Assembly (NCBI GenBank): GCA_001632425.1
Contig: KV425595.1
Span: 157,036-221,035 of the forward strand
Direction: 5' to 3'
DNA from: Neolentinus lepideus HHB14362 ss-1
Lineage: Eukaryota; Basidiomycota; Agaricomycetes; Gloeophyllales; Gloeophyllaceae
Length of the DNA: 64,000 nt
This document shows positions 58,019-64,000 of the stretch, piece after piece. Every line of letters starts with the position of its first letter. Positions within the stretch are counted from its first letter, which is position 1. The notes beneath the pieces were generated by a model that had not been told where the DNA came from, ran no database searches, and saw only the letters and a list, made by a program, of their open reading frames with translations. The position numbers and the translations under genes are program-made.

Positions 58019-60525
58019 TCAAGCAATGTTTGCCGCAGCACTTTCCTCCTGACGCGCCTTCTTTTTCTTCCGGAAATCCTCCACCATCTCTCTAATAGCG
58101 TTCTCCTTCGTCCATTGGTGGTCGACCTTATAATTGTCCGACCACACCAGCGCCTGCTCAATATGTTCCTCCCACTTGCTGTCGCCAACATCAGCCTTCG
58201 CCTCGGCGATGTCTGCCTCCGAAAACTTGAGCATAACGCGTCCCCCCTCCGCCTTCCACTTCTCCATCATCTCCTCTGACGCCTTGCTGATGGCTTCCAG
58301 CTCATCCCCGCCCTCCTCCTTGGCTTTCTTCTGCGCGGCCCATAGGACGTGATTCCACGTGTCGCGGTACTGCAGCTGCGCCATGTTCAGCTCCTCATCA
58401 GTGTATTTGCCGTAGTTGTACTTGGTCAGGGGCGCTTCGCCTGTCCAAAGCCATTAGTAAGTAAAACAAATTTATACTCTAGACTTACCGTAGGTATCAG
58501 CCACTGCAAGTTTCTTCCTGCTCTTCATGATCGCATTCCGAGTACGAGTCTTCGCAGTCAGCACTAGGTAATACATTTGGCCGGCAACCTCTTCAGAAAT
58601 CGACTTCACAACTGTGGTCTGGCTCTGTGGCAACGGCTTGCCCTCCTTGCGCGCTGCCTGCAAGCACCGCTCGATAAACTCCGTGGTGTACATTCTGGCG
58701 TAGTTTGTGGCAGTCATGTCTCTAGGGCACAGCTTATCGATGTCGACGTAAATGTCCACCAACTCATTGGGATCAAGTGGTTTCAGCTTCTTCCCCTCTT
58801 TTGCGGCCTTCTGCGATTTCACATTCCACTCAGTCTGCCTGCGCTTCTTGACACGCTTGGAGAATTCCTCGGTGAGCCACGACACGGTCTGCTCGTGGTC
58901 CCATGTGCGCGGATCCTTCGGGTCATAAGGCGCGGGACCTCTAGGCTTCGGTGGAACAGTCTTGAACGGCGATGCGTACGAAAGAGTGTTGACGCTATGA
59001 ACGGTGTCCTGGATATGCGGGGATACGTGGGCAATGATGATCGTCTTGGAATGTTGGCGGGATTCGATGTCAAAGATAGGCTTCAGGATGGGCAAACTGT
59101 CAGTCCATGCCAGCTGCGTGTTAGAGGCCATGGATTGCCCACCTTTAGAACCATGGTCAGCTTGTTCATCCTCCAAGGGATGTGTACAAAGCCTTCCTCT
59201 GCGGCCATTTTCGCCTTCGCTCGGACACACTCCTTGAGATTCATTAGACTCTTGTTGTTGTCCCTGGACTCGTCCATGCGCTGCTTGTCGTGGGCCTTCG
59301 AGTCTTCGTACCTTTCGCTTCCAGCCAAACTGCGTGAGCAATATCAGCAGAGGGTACTGATATTCGACAAACAATGAATACGAACTCTACCAAGATGAGC
59401 TGCCCCTCTTCGGCATAGGGAAGGAGCTTGTTCTTCACTCGGATGGTCAAAACTGCGTGGCTACGGCTACTTGTGGCATTTCTGAGCGTGGCGCTTGTCC
59501 TGCGGTGGGCTAAGGAATTATTGATCAAGTCCTCTAGTTCCACAGACGACTTGACAGTGGTCGATATGAGGCGTGGCCGAACGTCGCCAGCCTGCAGCCC
59601 ACGTGAGTCCAGGGTCAACAATCGGCCTCGTTTACTCCGCACCTTGTTCTCCTGAATGGCTACCTCCTTCCGGACAGGCTCTCCCTTTGCATCGACATCC
59701 TCTGGGGGCTCCACGAGATCCGACGCATGCTTGCCTAACAGTTCAAGGAAAGTAACACCAAACTCGAAGATATCGTGATCTTCGACCCCTTCAGCCTCCG
59801 CGAACCGTTTCCCCATGATTTCGGCAACCGTGAAGAGGTCGCGGGCGATGCGGTGTTCCAGTCCTTCCATAGTGAAGGTCTTTCCCGAACCTGTCTGGCC
59901 GTAGGCGAGAATGCAGGATATACCGCCGGAAAGCACCAGGGTAAGAAGCTAGCGGAAGGCTATAATCAGGTTTGCGTTGAAGTCAAAGTCGCAATGCTCA
60001 CATCATTGGCGACCACTGTTCGTTTATACACCTCCTCATTGTCGATCTGAGGTCCGAAAGCTAAGTCTGAGTCGAATGACTTGTGTTGCAGCGTGGGTCC
60101 GTTCCACTGGATCGTCCGATGAGACACGTTGTTTAAACCTCACCAGAGCATCATCATACCTTGACACTCGGCACATGCGCTACAAACACGCCGGGCTCCG
60201 CGCTCGCCAAAGTGATTCCTTCGCAGAACTCGACCTTCTCCTCTATTGCAGCAGCTTCGTCCGCATCCTCCTTCGCGACGGCTTTGAACTTCTCCGCAGC
60301 CTCGTTCTCCAGCGGAGGCCTTGTCCTGAAGGCGACGAGAACATCCTTACCAGTCTCGTACAGGCCACTCTGCTTGTCTTGTAGACGCTTGTCGAAGGCC
60401 GCACTGATCTCCTCCGGGGTGCTGGTGAAACCCCTGACTGCCGGCTGTTTGGCAGACCACTCCGAAAGCAGAGATCGGAATAGGGGGAGGTTGGACGTTA
60501 TGGAGCTCGCAGATGCTGCTGCCAT
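58019..60525 (-). CDS. Kinesin motor protein (kinesin-13-like)
   Basis: A minus-strand gene of about six exons, roughly 730-760 residues. Start MAAASASSITSNLPLFRSLL, then DVLVAFRTRPPLENEAAEKF, the beginning of the motor. P-loop ILAYGQTGSGKTFTMEGLEH, switch I NATSSRSHAVLTIRV and switch II DLAGSERYEDSKAHDKQRMD, split by an intron after the Asp, are all present. WRMNKLTMVLK then PIFDIESRQHSKTIIIAHVS match kinesin-13-like motors. The motor is N-terminal, with a basic, helical C-terminal half and no long classical coiled coil. The catalytic core looks intact. By layout it may destabilise or move along microtubules; the subfamily assignment is provisional. Confidence 0.85.
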
Positions 60526-61086
60526 GTCGAGTTATGATATATGAGGGCTGGGCGTAACGGGGACGAAGGAATAGAGGTGTTCATCTTTTCACGCGCTGCT
60601 TTATGTTCCCGACCAAGGCGTGGTACCACGCCTCGGTATCTTTACGATAGCTTGACCGCCACACGCGAGGCGCAGTTGTCGCGTTCTGTCACGTGGTTAT
60701 CGAGCATCTCGATTGGACGGAGCCATTGCCGGGCTCATTTCCCCGCGCCTTGTGCTGCTTCGGTTCCTCCCCCTAGACAGGAACTGACTCGACCTCTTTC
60801 TCATGACCTGATATCCAGGCATCGCCTCGTCCATGTGCCTTTACCGTAACCTCCTTTGATGCGGAGATCTTAACTTACACACTACCATAACCTCGAAGAA
60901 CATACGCGGGACTCCATCCATCTGTATACTAATACGGACGGACAATGTGGTGGGACTCGGATGGGTTAGCTTGCTCTGCTGTTGCATACTGTGTTCGCTC
61001 TTGTGCGCCATGAACGAATCCAGAACAACGGGAGCACCACAACCGATTTCAAGAAAGTAGTACACGCGTACAGTAACCCTAATCCG
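60526..61086. other. Intergenic
   Basis: Kinesin promoter and carrier 3' flank; only short frames. Confidence 0.4.
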
Positions 61087-62433
61087 TCAAGCGGAAACGG
61101 CACTGGCACTTCTATACATATACAAGGCAATTCCCAGCTGCTCAATTCTACGAAACGCTGATGAGTGAACACCAGCGTAAGTGCCGATCAGCTGTACTCA
61201 CCTTTGCTTGACCATCATGGTCACACCCTGGCTCAAGAAGCCCTTCACTATCGTGACCTCCAGACCTTGGTATAGGCCCCTGAGTCCGCCTCTTTGATAC
61301 GCCTCGGTCCAAATATACGACGCGGACGATATTGAGGAGGTCCGTGACGTCGAGCGTGATGCTTGGAGTCGCGTCTTCGCGAGGATGAGAGGGTAAAGAA
61401 TCGCCACAGCTGTTTTGTGATCCAGTTATCAGTGACGGTGCAACATGAACGAGACATTCAGATGCCCTTTAGTAGGCTGCTCGAAAGAGCAACAAGGTGG
61501 ACTAGTGCAAATAAAGTGAGTATATACACACCAATGGAGTTAGACAAAGCCGCGCCAACAAATGCTTGTGCGGGCTTGGGTGTTTGCCGGTCGGTTCCCC
61601 GCAGGAACAGTCTTCGATAGATTTGGTAGAGGAAGAAGGTGAGGGACGGGTTGAGGCTGAGAAGTACGACTGCCTCGAAACCTAAATGAACCCGGAGCAA
61701 CTAAGTCACTGAGCGTATCGGGATTTGGATGCCAGGCTCACCTCTCCAGAATCCGACCAGCCCGCGCTCGTTGTATATACTCTTCACGACTTGTGCGAGC
61801 CTGCTGCTAGTTGATGCTCTAGGCTCGACTGGCGACTCGGACTTAGATTCTGCATCGTCGCGCTCCTCGTTTTCAGTCTGCAATCGCGCCGTTATCACAC
61901 TCAAAGGCGTGGAAATAGCTCTACTCATAACGCCGGCCAGGAATCCGACCGCAAGCTCTTCTGGTACCGACAGAAGTAAAGTCTTCGTCGGTATATTCCT
62001 CGCAGAGCTTGGTGAAGATGACGGAATGAGACCCGGAGCCTTGCGACGTGAGAGAAGATTGCGCATGAACGAGTAGGCGTAAAAGTAAAAGAAACTGGGC
62101 AGCAACATTAGAATAACTGTTGAATAACCGCACAAGAACTTGTCCCTACTTGGATAAGATCGTCGCACCAATGTCCGTGCCTATCCCATCGTACAGACCG
62201 TCGAGGCCGTACTTGTGCAAGACATGTCGGAACACTCGGACTGCACCTGTTGCACCTTCAAAATACTTCTCTCAGAGTGAATCCAAGTGAATACGGATAT
62301 ATGTACCTTTTGCAGAATGCGATGTCTGGACACGAGTAGTCACTAGATCCAGCGGGTAAGTGATTGCGTTCGCTGTAGCACTACCTGCCGCTCCAGAAAA
62401 TGCTTGGACGATGGGCGGAAGAGTACTGGTCAT
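61087..62433 (-). CDS. Mitochondrial-carrier-family protein, peroxisomal adenine-nucleotide type
   Basis: A minus-strand gene of about six exons. The three carrier signatures are ITYPLDLVTTRVQTSHSA, ISTPLSVITARLQTENEE and ILYPLILAKTRLQASRST, each at the end of a first helix of a repeat. Helical partners such as GFLAGVMSRAISTPL and VVLLSLNPSLTFFLYQIYRR are present. The C-terminus is KQR|IEQLGIALYMYRSA, completed after an intron near 61170. YPLDLVTTRVQ and YPLILAKTRLQ suit Ant1/PMP34-type peroxisomal ATP/AMP carriers, which feed acyl-CoA activation. Start MTSTLPPIVQAFSGAAGSAT at 62433 follows the usual carrier N-terminus. Intact. Confidence 0.82.
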
Positions 62434-62939
62434 CGAGTCGGTTGGATGTACGAAAGTGAGGAGATGCGGGGCTTCGAGCTACTTGAGCAAGTTGCCCCGC
62501 TTCTCTGGAGTGCGGGGAAGTTAATCATGGGGCGACGTCATACTGTGCCACCTTAGGACTTTTAAGTTAATCACATGTATTCAGTACTTACCTCTCCTAT
62601 AGTGTCAGAATACGCTCTATTGCTCTGCATAATGAAGGAGACGCAATCACATGAGAGCAGTAATCTTGTAATCTTGAGCACGTCACGAGGGCGTGAGTAG
62701 AACATACCCGTTCTATTGGACGGCATATCCCGAAGCAGGAATCTTCCGCTTGCGCATGCACTCTACTACCTGATGCAAGAGGTGTGCGACATCCTGAACG
62801 GTATTCATTATTGTGTGCTCTGATGTAAGTCTAGGTCACTCAGTACGTGTTCACGAATAGTTAGAATTGTGCGAACCACTTATATCTAGGCTTCTGGCCT
62901 ACGCGGTAGGGCGTAACCGAGAACCCTCCGGATTCCGCA
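62434..62939. other. Intergenic, divergent promoters
   Basis: Between the carrier gene and the methyltransferase gene, 506 bp, shared upstream region. Contains a Gln-free AT/GC mix with no recognised site. Confidence 0.35.
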
Positions 62940-63700
62940 ATGCCCCTGTCCAAAATTCCCCTACTGCTGATCACTTTGCTCAGCGTTCACGCTGGGCTCA
63001 AGCGGCCTAATCCTCCCCCTCCTCCAGAAGAACGGCACTTAACAAATCATGTCAGTCGACGTATCGACTTCGCTTTCGGACCCTTATTTATCAAGGTAAG
63101 GATTTACCAAGCAAATTTCGGGGTACTGGTACGTCTGATAGCGACGTCTTGCAGGTCATAAGCTCTGCCGTTGTTTTTATCGAGATTCTTGTAATCCTCC
63201 GACATCAGGCTTCCGATACAGATTGGCTTCAAGTTGGCCGAACTTGCAGGCTGATGAGCCAGGCATCCATACGCGTTACGAGGAGATTCGTCCTCGGATG
63301 CCTTCTAGCTAGTATAGGTGCAGCCTTGCGTTTATGGTGCTACCGCACCTTAGGCCGATTCTTCACGTTCGAGCTCAGCGTTCGGCCAGGCCACGTACTC
63401 GTAACTAGCGGCCCGTACAGCTTTGTCCGACACCCGAGCTATACAGGGCTCTTCATGCTAGTGCTGGGCTTCCATTTGTGCTTCTTCACCCCAGGGTCCT
63501 TCATGTTCGAGTGTGGATACCTCAGTGGTAGTCTTGCGCAATTGGCGAGCTCTATCTGGCTGCTGCTAACAGCAGGCATCTGCTCTGGTGCAATGATCAG
63601 GATGAGAAAAGAGGATGGACTGTTGTATCAGCATTTTGGCGAGCAATGGGAGAGTTGGTCAAGGAACGTGCCATACAGACTAATTCCATACCTACTCTAA
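62940..63700 (+). CDS. Isoprenylcysteine carboxyl methyltransferase (ICMT/Ste14 family)
   Basis: Two exons, 62940-63095 and 63155-63700, phase-0 intron, 233 residues. N-terminal hydrophobic helix MPLSKIPLLLITLLSVHAGL, then KRPNPPPPPEERHL, a Pro-rich loop common in basidiomycete members. The membrane core has AALRLWCYRTLGRFFTFEL, then the signature VTSGPYSFVRHPSYTGLFML. The substrate/SAM end reads MRKEDGLLYQHFGEQWESW followed by VPYRLIPYLL. The enzyme methylates the C-terminal isoprenylated cysteine of CaaX proteins such as Ras and mating pheromones at the ER membrane. Agaricomycetes carry several paralogues, so this one may not be the pheromone-processing Ste14. Intact. Confidence 0.92.
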
Positions 63701-64000
63701 GGCGGCGTGGTTTTATATGTAGAGTGTTCAAGCTTAGTGCCTAAGTAAACGGATTACACGATGTTTCTAATAAATCACCTAAATTTCTTCTCGGAACGAA
63801 TCGGACACCATAAACACCCACAACGCTATGCACTATGGGCAGCGAAGGTTTCCATCGAATTTGATTCCAGAAGAGCTTCATTTCCAGTCAATTGAATTAC
63901 GTAATTGTCATGATTCCTTTGCCTCCGCACTTCACCAGCTTGTACCGGCTGTGTCTCCGTGCCACATCAGCTTCAGTTCTGCACCAGTCTTTCGCAACAA
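63701..64000. other. 3' flank of ICMT gene
   Basis: AT-rich 3' flank with a possible aataaatc polyadenylation-like signal near 63768. No gene. Confidence 0.4.

Noticed and set aside
1..64000. CRISPR arrays, tRNA and rRNA genes
   Set aside because: CRISPR is not expected in a fungal nucleus and no regular repeat-spacer pattern is seen. Scanning by eye for B-box-like ggttcga sequences in a cloverleaf context gave no convincing tRNA.

Overview
The window is nuclear DNA from a filamentous basidiomycete, most likely an Agaricomycete. The signs are short introns of about 50-70 bases in nearly every gene, closely packed genes on both strands, F-box proteins of the Agaricomycete style, a four-RRM Nrd1-type RNA-binding protein, Swr1, a Met8-type sirohaem enzyme, and several genes that look specific to basidiomycetes. 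All gene models come from reading splice signals and frame continuity by eye. No database search was possible, so family names rest on recognised motifs.

Layout. 1.4-3.6 kb: a divergent pair of small genes whose proteins repeat a Nup98-like SFEELR/DY motif, with a phase-0 intron inside each of the four spliced motif copies. 3.9-6.8 kb: tandem paralogous secreted proteins; the first appears to have lost a splice donor. 6.9-10.2 kb: an unknown single-exon gene, a long inverted repeat and an N2227-type (carnosine N-methyltransferase-like) methyltransferase. 10.7-13.4 kb: tandem SAM methyltransferases with identical internal exon sizes, and a decayed third copy near 19.5 kb. 14.2-16.5 kb: Nrd1. 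20.3-22.8 kb: a sugar transporter, followed by a small DNA transposon with target-site duplication (22.85-23.38 kb).

25.1-28.0 kb: an L-type cargo lectin and the KDEL receptor share one short divergent promoter. 28.5-33.9 kb: SWR1. 34.3-38.1 kb: a pseudogene, an F-box gene and a broken aminoglycoside-phosphotransferase-like gene. 38.9-39.8 kb: Met8 with a C-terminal membrane segment. 40.0-42.9 kb: a tandem duplication carrying two members of an unrecognised small family; a third, clean copy lies at 48.25-48.76 kb. 44.0-47.3 kb: glucosidase II alpha subunit.

50.4-63.7 kb is ordinary housekeeping sequence: 3-hydroxyacyl-CoA dehydrogenase, sulfate permease, subtilisin-like protease, a small membrane protein, a kinesin, a peroxisomal-type adenine nucleotide carrier and an isoprenylcysteine methyltransferase.

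Common themes are secretory-pathway quality control (cargo lectin, KDEL receptor, glucosidase II) and repeated local duplication followed by decay of one copy. Nothing here forms an obvious biosynthetic cluster. The most novel elements are the FEELR-repeat pair, the small family at 40-48 kb and the transposon.
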